Source: Solibacillus cecembensis | Lineage (GTDB): Bacteria; Bacillota; Bacilli; Bacillales_A; Planococcaceae | Direction of reading: 5' to 3' | Assembly (NCBI RefSeq): GCF_001439635.1 | Contig: NZ_LMBZ01000026.1 | Span: forward strand, 1-57,817 | DNA: 57,817 nucleotides | Part shown: positions 1-8,323 of the stretch, piece after piece | How positions within the stretch are numbered: position 1 is the stretch's first letter | Layout of the letters: the number at the start of each line of letters is the position of its first letter | Notes under the pieces: generated by a model | Told to the model about the DNA's origin: nothing | Databases searched by the model: none | What the model saw: the letters and a program-made list of their open reading frames with translations, nothing else | Made by a program: the position numbers and the translations under genes

Positions 1-202
1 GTCACCGGTAAAATACCGACAACAGGTTGCTTAAAATAGGTGTTTTATTACTGTCTCAAAAACGACAGGCAGTGCCATGTTTTAAGTGTTTTTCTATATT
101 CCATCCATATACATCCGATTCCTTAACGTTTTAAATCAACCTTTTTTAATAAAAAATATTTAACACAGAACTTTTTCCAATTTTAACCGTTATAAGTTAG
201 AG

Positions 203-219
203 TCTATAAAGTTTATAGA
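203..219. repeat. Short palindrome before the first gene
   Basis: TCTATAAA and TTTATAGA form an 8-bp inverted repeat around one base, about 15 bp before the first start codon. It could be an operator or chance in AT-rich DNA. Bases 1-202 hold nothing else I can name. Confidence 0.25.
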
Positions 220-231
220 GAATACAAACGA

Positions 232-690
232 ATGGTAGGTAAGTCGATGTTGAAAAAGCTTTTATTGCCGATGATTTATGTAGCTGAATGGGTTTTATTT
301 TTTTATGTTCTTCTCTGTGTTTTCGTTTTCAATATGATTAATTTCTCAAACATTATTTATACTGATATGCCTTGGGAGGAGCCGATTACCTTAACATCAT
401 CCTTCATAAAATCCTCGCTAATCTTAGTAGGAATGGGTTTAGTGTGTTCTTTTTATATAAGATATTTAACTGGCAATAGAGCCTATAAAAGATTTAAGGA
501 AGTTATTTGGGGGATTTTATTCGGCTTAAATTCGTTAAGCTGTGTGATTTGTTTAAGTGTTATCTATGGGTTTGATTTGAGTAATGATGATGGGTTGTTA
601 CTGCTAATAGTTACTCTAGTTAGTATCTCTCTTACGATGCAAATTATTATGAAATATAATTGTGAAATGAATTCAAAGTTAAGTGGCTAA
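232..690 (+). CDS. Hypothetical four-TM membrane protein
   Basis: A 152-residue, very hydrophobic protein. I see four likely membrane segments, at about residues 12-36, 58-76, 88-112 and 120-142, with short charged loops. The C-terminus (KYNCEMNSKLSG) is hydrophilic and probably cytoplasmic. No family signature is recognisable to me. The start is uncertain: neither the ATG at 232 nor the in-frame ATG at 250 has a good ribosome binding site, and the second gives a more typical MLKK N-terminus. The gene stands alone and is followed by a strong hairpin shared with the convergent flavoprotein gene. Coding potential is supported by length and regular membrane topology. Function is unknown. Confidence 0.6.
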   Translation: MVGKSMLKKLLLPMIYVAEWVLFFYVLLCVFVFNMINFSNIIYTDMPWEEPITLTSSFIKSSLILVGMGLVCSFYIRYLTGNRAYKRFKEVIWGILFGLNSLSCVICLSVIYGFDLSNDDGLLLLIVTLVSISLTMQIIMKYNCEMNSKLSG

Positions 691-772
691 TTGTGCTAAC
701 AGAGGCTTTACTTGAATATTCGCATTCCTGAATAATTAATCTTTATTATAAAAATCAAATTAGATAAATGAA

Positions 773-820
773 AAACCAACTGTTTTGAACAAAATTTGTT
801 TCAAAACAGTTGGTTTCTTT
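773..820. terminator. Bidirectional intrinsic terminator
   Basis: A near-perfect stem of about 16 bp (AACCAACTGTTTTGAA paired with its complement) around a short AT loop. T-rich runs flank it on both strands. It serves the membrane-protein gene on the plus strand and the flavoprotein gene on the minus strand. Confidence 0.8.
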
Positions 821-887
821 CTGTATAAAATCAGCGTTTTCATCTTACTTTTCATCGAACCTTATTCAAAAGCTACAGATACTGTGT

Positions 888-2273
888 TTAACAGCAAGTT
901 GTCTCGTTATTATTGTTACTTAAATCTAAACTACATACACCTGTTTCAGGTAAATCTAATTCCACTTTACGAGCAGCCTCTAAATCACCTGTTAAATACG
1001 CTACAATGGAACGTACTTGCTCATAACCAGTTGCCATTAGGAAGGTAGGTGCGCGGCCGTAACTCTTCATACCGACAACGTAGAAGCCGGTTTCAGGTTG
1101 GCGTAGTTCTAACTCACCGTGTGGACGAACGGTTCCACAGCTATGTTCATTTGGATCAATTAACGGTGCCAATGCTTCAACGCTCTCAACAGCAGCATCA
1201 ATCGATAATCGAATTTCTTTTAAGAAAGAGAAATCTGGACGGCTGCCAGTATTAGCAATGATTTCATCAACAGCAGGGAGTTGTGCCTTACCGTTTGGAC
1301 CTTCGCCTTTAATGATGATACCATCGGATGTTTGTGAAAGTTCCTCGATATAAAATGGGGTAAAGACCTTAACTTTTCCTTCATCGACTAATGCATGAAT
1401 GCGACTGCCTAATTCGCCACGGGCAGCAAGGGCATCTTTTTCTTCACCACCGTAAGCATCTTCAACACGCTTTTTACGTAAAATCCATGTAATTTCAACA
1501 GCCTCTAGTTTTTCTAATTCTAAAATGGTATTAATCGCAGAATGACCACCACCAACAACAGCGATACGTTTGCCTGTATAACGTTCTTGTAATGAATCCA
1601 CATTTGGGATGCCATAAAAGATTTTAACAGCAAGTTTTTGTTCAGCAGAAGTCCATACGTTGTCAGCATGAACAGGATTCGGACTTGCCCACGTACCCGT
1701 CGCATCGATGACAGCACGTGCAAGTATTCGTTTTGATTCACCATTTTGTTCCGTATAAATAACAAATGGTGCCTCGCTACGACGAGCAGACTTCATTTTA
1801 TCGTGATTTTTTTTACTTATACCAACCACAGTTGTATTAAATGAAATGAATGGCTTGATTTCAGGCACATTCGCTAGTGGTTGTAAGTAAGCTTCGCGAA
1901 GTTCTTGACCTGTTGGTAATCGATCTTCTTGTGGCATTTCCCATCCAGCTGCTAGTAAAAGTTGTTTTGCAGCTTTATCGACATTGTACTGCCATGGTGA
2001 AAATAGACGAACGTGCTGCCAAGACTTGATGTTTTCAGCGACGTCAGTTCCTTTTTCTAAGATGATGAACGCTTCACCAGCAGTGGCTAAATGGGCTGCT
2101 GCAGCTAGACCAACAGGACCAGCACCTAGAATTGCAACAGGATATGCCTTAGTTGATTGAAAAGGGGTTTCTTTATTCGATTGTACAGTTGGCTCGCAAC
2201 AAGAAGTGGCAGGCTCTGGACTAGGTGTACAACAGCTTGATGTTTGTGATATTACATTTAATTTGATTTGCAT
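888..2273 (-). CDS. FAD/NAD(P)-binding oxidoreductase with terminal Cys-Cys pairs
   Basis: A 461-residue flavoprotein monooxygenase/oxidoreductase. The FAD-binding Rossmann motif GAGPVGLAAAAHLA lies near residue 50 and a second dinucleotide motif, VVGGGHSA, near residue 240. An ATG/TGSRP-type motif follows towards the C-terminus. The ends are unusual: CC pairs at residues 14-15 and 25-26, and a C-terminal CC at 460-461, outside the catalytic fold. The start is the ATG at 2273 because GGAGG sits 7 bp upstream; an earlier in-frame ATG contains that RBS. The neighbouring MarR-type regulator also carries CC pairs, which suggests that both proteins meet a thiophilic agent such as arsenite, an organoarsenical or another soft metal. 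Substrate and resistance role are inference; the flavoprotein assignment is secure. Confidence 0.85.
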   Translation of the reverse strand: MQIKLNVISQTSSCCTPSPEPATSCCEPTVQSNKETPFQSTKAYPVAILGAGPVGLAAAAHLATAGEAFIILEKGTDVAENIKSWQHVRLFSPWQYNVDKAAKQLLLAAGWEMPQEDRLPTGQELREAYLQPLANVPEIKPFISFNTTVVGISKKNHDKMKSARRSEAPFVIYTEQNGESKRILARAVIDATGTWASPNPVHADNVWTSAEQKLAVKIFYGIPNVDSLQERYTGKRIAVVGGGHSAINTILELEKLEAVEITWILRKKRVEDAYGGEEKDALAARGELGSRIHALVDEGKVKVFTPFYIEELSQTSDGIIIKGEGPNGKAQLPAVDEIIANTGSRPDFSFLKEIRLSIDAAVESVEALAPLIDPNEHSCGTVRPHGELELRQPETGFYVVGMKSYGRAPTFLMATGYEQVRSIVAYLTGDLEAARKVELDLPETGVCSLDLSNNNNETTCC

Positions 2274-2301
2274 ATAATAATCCTCCATTAAATGAATTTA
2301 G

Positions 2302-2317
2302 TTGTAACTTGCAAGTA
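2302..2317. promoter_or_regulatory. Candidate MarR operator, copy 1
   Basis: TTGTAACTTGCAAGTA contains the perfect 10-bp palindrome ACTTGCAAGT and lies 29 bp before the flavoprotein start. A 13/16 match occurs in front of the MarR gene. Assignment to that regulator is inference. Confidence 0.45.
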
Positions 2318-2349
2318 ATGATCAAAATGAAAAGCAAGATTGCTCCTGC

Positions 2350-2796
2350 TTAATAGAGAGGGGTGCAACATACAGTAGACTTTGACATTGCAACGTTTAA
2401 CAATTCGATTGAGCGAAGAACTGTTTCTTTTTCGGAATCATTCATATGAGAGAAAACTTCCTCTAAGTAAGCATTCATTGATTCCTCGATCGTTGTAGCG
2501 ACAAATTTCCCTGGTGTTGTTAAGTTTAAAATGGAAACACGCTTGTCTTGTGTTGACGGTGTTTTTTTTACTAAATCCATTTTGATGAGTGTTTGAATTT
2601 GTCTACTAAACGTTGTAATATCCATTGCAAGTGCCTCGGCAATTTGCTGCATAGAAGGCGCGTGTTGTTTATCGATTTCATACAAAATATGACTTTGGAT
2701 TGTAGAAATTTCAAAAGAGCCTATAGAGCAACAATTTTTGTTTAATAAGCCAAACCTTCGTGTGAGTATGTGAAAAATCTCGCGTTTGTTCTCCAT
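2350..2796 (-). CDS. MarR-family regulator with paired cysteines
   Basis: A 148-residue winged-helix regulator of MarR size. The HTH region (MQQIAEALAMDITTFSRQIQ) and the wing that follows (TPSTQDKRVSILNLT) match the family, with dimerisation helices at both ends. Two vicinal cysteine pairs stand out: C22-C23 in the first helix and C143-C144 in the C-terminal tail (STVCCTPLY). In a MarR dimer the N- and C-terminal helices pack together, so the four cysteines could form a soft-metal or oxidant sensing site; this is inference. The start is the ATG at 2796 with AGAGGTGATC as RBS. The gene lies upstream of, and probably in one unit with, the Cys-capped flavoprotein, and is divergent from the monooxygenase. 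Confidence 0.85.
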   Translation of the reverse strand: MENKREIFHILTRRFGLLNKNCCSIGSFEISTIQSHILYEIDKQHAPSMQQIAEALAMDITTFSRQIQTLIKMDLVKKTPSTQDKRVSILNLTTPGKFVATTIEESMNAYLEEVFSHMNDSEKETVLRSIELLNVAMSKSTVCCTPLY

Positions 2797-2828
2797 TTGA
2801 TCACCTCTAATTATAAGTAAAACAGATA

Positions 2829-2844
2829 TACTTGCATAATACAA
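2829..2844. promoter_or_regulatory. Candidate MarR operator, copy 2
   Basis: On the minus strand this reads TTGTATTATGCAAGTA, 13/16 identical to the motif at 2302-2317. It lies 33 bp before the MarR start, in the interval shared with the divergent monooxygenase, so one site could control both directions. TTGTAA and TATTAT upstream could be promoter elements. Confidence 0.4.
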
Positions 2845-2954
2845 CTATTATGTTTACAATTTAAATAATTTATAAACGATAATGGTCAATGTTATTTGAT
2901 TCTAAACCAATTAAACAATGGAAGACAAATTTGCGAATTACGAGGGAGAATAAT

Positions 2955-4007
2955 ATGAAAAAAATACTAGATACAATTGTAATTGGAGGGGGACAGGCGG
3001 GACTTGCTTCGGGTTATCATTTACAGAAGAAAGGACTGCATTTTTTAATTTTAGAGGCAAGTGATCAAATAGGTGGGTCTTGGCCACGTTATTATGACAG
3101 TTTGAATTTGTTTTCCCCAGCAGGCTATTCCTCGATGCCAGGTATGAAGTTCCCTGGAGATCAAAAGAGATATCCAGACCGAGATGAAGTTATTCGATAT
3201 TTACAGAGCTATAAATTGAAATTTGATTTGCCAGTTCAATTGAATCAGCAAGTCGATTTGATTGAAAAAAACGAAGAAGGATTTGTGATTCGAACTAAGG
3301 CAGGAGAAATATTTAAGGCTAAAACGATTATAAATGCTACTGGCTCATTTAGTAGTCCATTCATTCCAAAAATAGCTGGGATGGGGGATTTTCAGGGAAA
3401 TACACTCCATTCTTCGCAATATCGAAATTTGCAACCATTTCATAACCAAAGAGTAATCATTGTAGGTGGTGGGAATTCTGCTGTGCAAATTGCAGTTGAA
3501 TTGTCTGAAGTAAGTCGAACAACTATAGCAGTACGCCAACCGATCCAGTTTGTGAATCAACAGATTGGGAGATTAGATTTACATTTTTGGATAAAACTAA
3601 TTGGTTTTGATAATTTCCCATATTGGCGATTTGGGAAAACTGCGCCGAGTTCAAATGCGGTAATTGATTCAAATCGATTCAAAGAGCGAATAACTGCAGG
3701 GAATCCAAATCAACAACCAATGTTTACATCCTTTTATGAAAGAGGCGTTATTTGGCCAAACGGAGATAAAGAACACGTGGATACCGTAATCTTTGCGACA
3801 GGTTTTAGACCTAAACTTCCTTATCTTCAGACGATTGGCGCATTAGATAACGAAGGCTTGCCGATACATAAAGCTGGAATTAGCAAGGTTCCAGGGCTTT
3901 ATTATGTGGGGCTGGAAGGGCAGCGTTCCTTTGCTTCGGCTACATTAAGAGGAGTTGGAACGGATGCACAATTTGTTGTGAAAAAAATATTGAAAGATCT
4001 TAAGTAG
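2955..4007 (+). CDS. ArsO/CzcO-like flavin-dependent monooxygenase
   Basis: A 350-residue class B-type flavin monooxygenase. It shows an FAD motif at the N-terminus (VIGGGQAGLASGYHL), a GGSWPRYYDSL stretch typical of ArsO/CzcO-like proteins, an NADPH-binding VIIVGGGNSAVQIA motif near residue 170, and the ATGFRPKLPYL motif near residue 285. The start is the ATG at 2955, preceded by GAGGGAGAATAAT; an in-frame ATG 66 bp upstream lacks an RBS. Such enzymes are often found in arsenic or metal resistance loci. Here it is divergent from a Cys-rich MarR gene and a second flavoprotein, which supports a small detoxification cluster. No ars transporter or arsenate reductase is present, so the substrate is unproven. 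Confidence 0.8.
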   Translation: MKKILDTIVIGGGQAGLASGYHLQKKGLHFLILEASDQIGGSWPRYYDSLNLFSPAGYSSMPGMKFPGDQKRYPDRDEVIRYLQSYKLKFDLPVQLNQQVDLIEKNEEGFVIRTKAGEIFKAKTIINATGSFSSPFIPKIAGMGDFQGNTLHSSQYRNLQPFHNQRVIIVGGGNSAVQIAVELSEVSRTTIAVRQPIQFVNQQIGRLDLHFWIKLIGFDNFPYWRFGKTAPSSNAVIDSNRFKERITAGNPNQQPMFTSFYERGVIWPNGDKEHVDTVIFATGFRPKLPYLQTIGALDNEGLPIHKAGISKVPGLYYVGLEGQRSFASATLRGVGTDAQFVVKKILKDLK

Positions 4008-4405
4008 TTTTTTTGATAAGCTTTCAAGTAGGTAGACAGAATAAAAATAAAATCGGTTTATTAATTGGGAAATTTAGCTGTTCTGTCATTAATGTTAATA
4101 GGTATTGATAGTATTAGAAACCATTTACTTTAACCGTTTCAGCCAAATCTAAGTAGATGGTATTGGCTTTAGCACGGGATAATTGGGGTGAGGTACTTGG
4201 TTATTTTTATGTGTGATTTATTTGCGGGCTTACATTATTCCAAACGGCTATAACTGTTTGGAATAATCGTTATCAAGCTTGATCCTAGTAATCTACGGCT
4301 TAATTAAAAAATAAGAAATTTTCCGAATGGATAAGAACAATCTCAGTTGGATAAAATATTTGTGAACTTAAAAAGTTCAAATTTTAAGGATTGGGAGGAC
4401 TAAAT
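4008..4405. other. Gene-free interval with an inverted repeat
   Basis: No gene is visible. At 4234-4267, ATTATTCCAAAC and its exact complement flank a 10-base loop. No T-run follows, so it resembles an operator or a decayed terminator more than an active terminator. Confidence 0.4.
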
Positions 4406-4747
4406 ATGTCATCTGAAATGGGAGAAATACATCGTACTGGTCGAGACATTAACGACGAAATAGTACATTTTGGTGGGCAAGCTGAGAGTGTTTTTAGTTC
4501 ATTGGCTGAACAAGGTCGACTTTCAATACAAAAGAAAGCAGACGATTTAGCTGCACAGTATCTTGAAAGTAATCCTAATCCAGACTATTATGATTGTGTT
4601 AATATTGTAGCAGAGGGTGTATTGACAGCAGGAAAAGAAATAAAGGCTAGCAGTGGTTCTTGGGGAGAATCAGTAGATGCAGCACTTGATGCTGGTGTTG
4701 GAATTCCAGCTGCAAAAATAGCTTGTAAAAGAATATCGATGTCTTAA
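4406..4747 (+). CDS. Hypothetical small soluble protein
   Basis: A 113-residue protein of unknown family. It begins MSSEMGEIHRTGRDINDE and has amphipathic helical stretches (residues ~20-50), then a D/Y-rich segment (NPNPDYYDCVN) and an alanine-rich C-terminal half (DAALDAGVGIPAAKIACK). There is no signal peptide or membrane segment, and two cysteines lie far apart. The start is the ATG at 4406 with GGGAGGACTAAAT as RBS; the upstream TTG is not needed. A clean intrinsic terminator follows, so it is a single-gene transcript. I cannot assign a function. The helix-rich acidic sequence is reminiscent of small secreted-system or spore-associated proteins, but no motif proves that. Confidence 0.65.
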   Translation: MSSEMGEIHRTGRDINDEIVHFGGQAESVFSSLAEQGRLSIQKKADDLAAQYLESNPNPDYYDCVNIVAEGVLTAGKEIKASSGSWGESVDAALDAGVGIPAAKIACKRISMS

Positions 4748-4760
4748 CATTAATTTTTGA

Positions 4761-4793
4761 AAAAGCATAGGCGTAAAAAGCCTATGCTTTTTA
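4761..4793 (+). terminator. Intrinsic terminator
   Basis: AAAAGCATAGGC pairs with GCCTATGCTTTT around a short loop and ends in a T-run, 14 bp after the upstream stop codon. Confidence 0.9.
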
Positions 4794-5048
4794 ATATTTG
4801 TTGATTTCTTTCATCCTTTCCTCAATAGTAATTTTAGTTGTCTAGACATTCTAGTCCATACTGTAAAAGGACAAGAACATCGGGCCCAAATACATATTCG
4901 ATTGTTAAAGTCTTTCCAGTTATAATATTTATTTACCTCAATTTTCTATTTCTGTTAAATATACAAGAATAATACCAACAGCCTTCTTTGTTGATGCGGA
5001 ATGTGTAAAAACATTTCTATCAATCAAGAGGTTTTTTTTAAAATAGAT

Positions 5049-5168
5049 TTAAAAGGAAAAATTGGGGAGTTCAACCGAATTGAAAAGGTTAAAGGAATGG
5101 ATGGCTTTCTTTTTTTGTTGAAACTCAACATGCGTATAAACTTGTGTTGAGGTAATACTCTCATGCAT
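5049..5168 (-). pseudogene. C-terminal fragment of a tyrosine recombinase
   Basis: The minus strand encodes MHESITSTQVYTHVEFQQ and about 20 further residues before a stop. HESITSTQVYTHV matches the H/x/Y end of tyrosine recombinases, with the catalytic tyrosine in VYTHV. The upstream nine-tenths of the gene, including the R/K/HxxR residues, is absent; sequence before the fragment is unrelated. It is a scar of a lost integrase. The remaining DNA from 4794 to 5300 shows no other gene. Confidence 0.65.
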
Positions 5169-5307
5169 AAATTCTATTTGATAAAAAAGACCGAAACACA
5201 GGGGGGGCTCTGAATTAGAAAGAGAAGAAACCACTACACAAGAGAAATCCAAGGCTATGGGATTTGGCGAAGCAGGAAGAGAATTTAAATGAAGAAAAAA
5301 ATTACTA

Positions 5308-5349
5308 GAGCACGGCTAAAAAGACTTGTTGTCCTTGTGTAGCCGTGCA
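5308..5349 (-). terminator. Intrinsic terminator of the DASS transporter gene
   Basis: GCACGGCTA and TAGCCGTGC form a stem just beyond the transporter stop codon. A T-rich run follows on the minus strand after a few bases. Confidence 0.75.
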
Positions 5350-5359
5350 CAATTTTATC

Positions 5360-6784
5360 TTACCAATAGCCAAGTAGCTTCCACCATAAGCCGCCGATAA
5401 TAACAAAAATAAGAATCGTAACGATAGAGACAATAAAGCCTACCGTCCACCATTTTTTCTGTTCAATATAACCTGCGCCAAAGAATACAGGAGCAGGACC
5501 AGAACCGTAATGAGTTGTCGCACCAAATAAATTACTGAATGCTGCTAATAGGATTACCGAAAGCATGGCTGGTGCTCCCGCTTGAAGCATAACAGATAGA
5601 AACGCGGCATACATGGCACTAATATGCGCTGTAGAACTTGCAAAGAAATAGTGTGAATAGAAATAGATAAGTGCTAATATCAATACCGCAAACATCCAAT
5701 TATAGCCAGAAACAAACGAACTGACCTCTTTACTAAACCACGGAATCAGTCCAAGCTTGTTCATATAAGAGGCCATCATAAAGAGCGTCGCAAACCAAAC
5801 AAGCGTATCCCAGGCTCCTTGTTCATTTTTAATATCTGACCAAGTAAGTACTTCTAATAATAAAAGTAAGGAAAGCCCTATTAAAGCAGCTGTTGTGGCA
5901 CCAATGCCTAAAGAATCCCCACCAATCCAAAGTCCTAAAACAACAATAAACACTGCAATCATGCGTTTCTCAGAGCTTTTTAATGGCCCAAACTCATCTA
6001 ATTTCTCTTTGGCAATCCGACTTGCTTCTGGAGTTTGTTTAATCTCTGGAGGAAAAATCTTATAGATAATAAATGGAACAACAATCAATGCTACTAATCC
6101 TGGAACAATCATAGCAGTTGCCCACCCAAACCACGTTATTGTCACACCAGCCGTATCACTCGCTAGCTTAACAATTAAAGGATTGGCTGCCATAGCTGTC
6201 ATAAACATAGCAGATGTAATCAAGTTCCCTTGAAATCCTACCGTCAAAAGAAAGGCTCCCATTTTACGTTCTGTACCATCTTCTGGTTTAGAACCAAATG
6301 TATGTGATAAGGATTGGATAATGGGAAAAATCACACCACCTGCACGTGCCGTATTACTCGGAATAGCAGGTGCCAAAATTAAATCACTTAGCAATAAAGA
6401 ATACGACAAGCTTAACGTTTTCTTTCCAAATAACCGAACAAATACATAAGCTATACGTTCACCTAAACCCGTCTTAATAAATCCACGCGAAATAAAGAAC
6501 GCAATAACGATAAGCCAAATCGTCGAATTACCAAACCCACTTAGCGTTTCTTCAATTGTTAGCGTGTTAGTCACCGCGATCACTGCCATAGCAATAATTG
6601 AAATAGCTCCCATAGGTAATGGTTTTGAAATAAAACCGACAATTGTCGCAACAAACACAGCAAACAAATGCCATGCACTTTCTTCCACTCCAGCAGGTGC
6701 CGGTATAAACCAAATAATAATACCAATTGCAATGGTAATGAAGAAAGGAATCCATTTTATCGTACTTCCTGATGTTTCTTTCAT
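5360..6784 (-). CDS. DASS-family sodium:dicarboxylate/citrate-type transporter
   Basis: A 474-residue integral membrane protein of the divalent anion:Na+ symporter (SLC13, CitT/YflS-like) family, of normal length with about 12 hydrophobic segments. Family motifs are visible: PSNTARAGGVIFPI near residue 140 (first SNT-type substrate/sodium loop) and the second-half counterpart ASSTAHISAMYAA, followed by FGATTHYGSGPAP. Members carry malate, succinate, 2-oxoglutarate, citrate or tartrate; the exact substrate cannot be read from the sequence. The start at 6784 has AAAGGAG 9 bp upstream. It is monocistronic with its own terminator. No two-component system for dicarboxylates is intact nearby; the response-regulator remnant at 7 kb belongs to a different type (OmpR). 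Confidence 0.9.
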   Translation of the reverse strand: MKETSGSTIKWIPFFITIAIGIIIWFIPAPAGVEESAWHLFAVFVATIVGFISKPLPMGAISIIAMAVIAVTNTLTIEETLSGFGNSTIWLIVIAFFISRGFIKTGLGERIAYVFVRLFGKKTLSLSYSLLLSDLILAPAIPSNTARAGGVIFPIIQSLSHTFGSKPEDGTERKMGAFLLTVGFQGNLITSAMFMTAMAANPLIVKLASDTAGVTITWFGWATAMIVPGLVALIVVPFIIYKIFPPEIKQTPEASRIAKEKLDEFGPLKSSEKRMIAVFIVVLGLWIGGDSLGIGATTAALIGLSLLLLLEVLTWSDIKNEQGAWDTLVWFATLFMMASYMNKLGLIPWFSKEVSSFVSGYNWMFAVLILALIYFYSHYFFASSTAHISAMYAAFLSVMLQAGAPAMLSVILLAAFSNLFGATTHYGSGPAPVFFGAGYIEQKKWWTVGFIVSIVTILIFVIIGGLWWKLLGYW

Positions 6785-6996
6785 GCCAACAAACTCCTTT
6801 TATGTCGATCTTCTATAACAATTATGTCCTCTGTCTAACATTTCCCCTTCATTAGTTCCTCACATTGAGTTTAACCAATATAAATTGTTAACTATGCACC
6901 ACATTTACTTGAAAAATAAAATTTTATTACTAGTTCATGTCCTAATGATAAGAATTTTTTCATCATTCAATGCATTTTCTTTGGATCTCACCAAAA

Positions 6997-7483
6997 CTCG
7001 AAGTTAGAGAGATCACAATAGACTTACTAAAGGGAAAAAGGAATTATTTTAATAGTGATGAAGCTTCTATTATTAAAGGCTTATCACTTGGTGGACATGA
7101 CTATATTGTATAGCCGTTTAGTATACATGAAGTAAATGCGCGAATCGAGGCCCATTTAAGACGGGATGCTAGACCGAAAAAAGGAGCCAAAAGTGTGTTT
7201 ATCGATGGGGACATATTTATTGATTTAGAAGCAAATAAAGTGATGATTCAAGGGGAGGAAGTGAGTCTTACAAAGACTTTATATAGGATTTGTGAACTGC
7301 TTGCTTTACATAAAGGGATAATTTTTTCTAAAGAAGATATTTACGAATCTGTCTATTCCATTGAAAATTGATTCTCAGATTTCAACAATTGTTGAACATA
7401 TAAGGGTGATAAGGAAAAAAATTGCTCAATTTAATTTAGCCCCCTTTAATACAATCTGGGGCGTAGGGTATATATGGGAATAA
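6997..7483 (+). pseudogene. Decayed OmpR-type response regulator
   Basis: The plus strand encodes the end of a receiver domain (IIKGLSLGGHDYIV, then PFSIHEVNARIEAHLRR) and a winged-helix output domain (EEVSLTKTLYRICELLA, IIFSKEDIYESVYS). The stop codon TAG at the start of the PFS segment replaces the conserved lysine of the K-P motif. A frameshift after YSIEN moves the tail (ISTIVEHIRVIRKKIAQ, GVGYIWE) to another frame. The N-terminal half of the receiver, with the phospho-acceptor Asp, is missing. No histidine kinase gene is adjacent. It is clearly a dead gene. Confidence 0.8.
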
Positions 7484-7536
7484 AAAATACGTTTTCGGTT
7501 TAAATTAACGTTGTTCTTCTTGAACTAACGCAGCAG

Positions 7537-8220
7537 GTGTGCGGCCGAGCCTAGGTCGTATCATATAGCGGGTGGGATTCCCGTCGAGAAAGAACTAGCC
7601 ATTCACTCGTAGCGAGTCTTGGAGGGCTAATGGTAACATTAGCCTTTAAGCGTAGACAGTTAGGTGGCGGGCCGAAAGCCAAATGGTTGAAGGGGTTGAG
7701 CTCCATAATGTTAGTAAATCGAGAGGGCTGATGCTTTACCTGCAGCAGAAAGCTATATTTTATCCATCGTTAAAGGCAAGAAGGATAAAACCTCTCTGGA
7801 GTCAGAGACCTTGGCACGTCACACATTGATATGATACGGCAACTCGGGAGACCCTACCGGTCTTTTCTATATAGAAGAGTATGGTGTACAACCGATAATA
7901 AGCAAGGAAGCCAAATGCCGTTGTAGGGAGTCGGATAACAGCGTAGTACCAATGAAGTTGGGTAATGCCGATGGAGGAAAGGCTGCTACCAAGTTATCAC
8001 CCTTATTAGGGACACATTTACTACACGCAGAGGTAGGGATAATAAATGTGAACAAATCTAATAAGGATAGCAGAATTAGCAAAATCTGAACGAATGAGAC
8101 TAGCTACATTTTGTGAATGGTGACTTGGAGGAGCCGTGTGCGTAAATAGCGCAAGCACGGTTCTGTGAGGGGGGAGGAACACAATCTACCGCAAGGTAGA
8201 GAGGTTCCCTTCTACTCGAC
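7537..8220 (+). mobile_element. Group II intron, maturase-deleted
   Basis: The element starts with GTGTGCGG, the GUGYG-type 5' end of group II introns, and ends in ...CTCGAC, an AY 3' end. Domain V is at 8131-8164: GAGCCGTG and CACGGTTC pair around a tetraloop and bulge. It is followed by a domain VI hairpin (GAACACAATCTACC, then the GGTAGAGAGGTTC arm). Blocks typical of bacterial introns occur upstream, such as GGGAGACCCTACCGG at about 7848. At 684 nt it has no reverse-transcriptase gene; only the first codons remain. It may still fold, and could splice or move with a maturase supplied in trans. The class cannot be fixed by eye. Confidence 0.85.
8046..8123 (+). pseudogene. Vestigial N-terminus of the intron reverse transcriptase
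   Basis: Inside intron domain IV, ATG is followed by a stop and then TNLIRIAELAKSERMRLA, and the frame closes 6 codons later. IRIAELAKS matches my memory of the N-terminus of LtrA-type group II intron RTs (…LTRIAELAKSRPK…). The remaining ~580 residues (RT, X and HNH domains) are deleted, directly joining to domain V. Confidence 0.6.
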
Positions 8221-8323
8221 TAGTTGAAGAGTGTTGTTTAACTTGTGTTCAACAATCGGGACATTTAACAGAAAAGGCAAACTTAAATAGTGAGCAATTG
8301 AAATATACAAAAAGGGGGAAAAT

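Noticed and set aside
5360..6784. Dicarboxylate sensing by the nearby response-regulator remnant
   Set aside because: The remnant is OmpR-type, broken, and on the opposite strand; nothing links it to the transporter.
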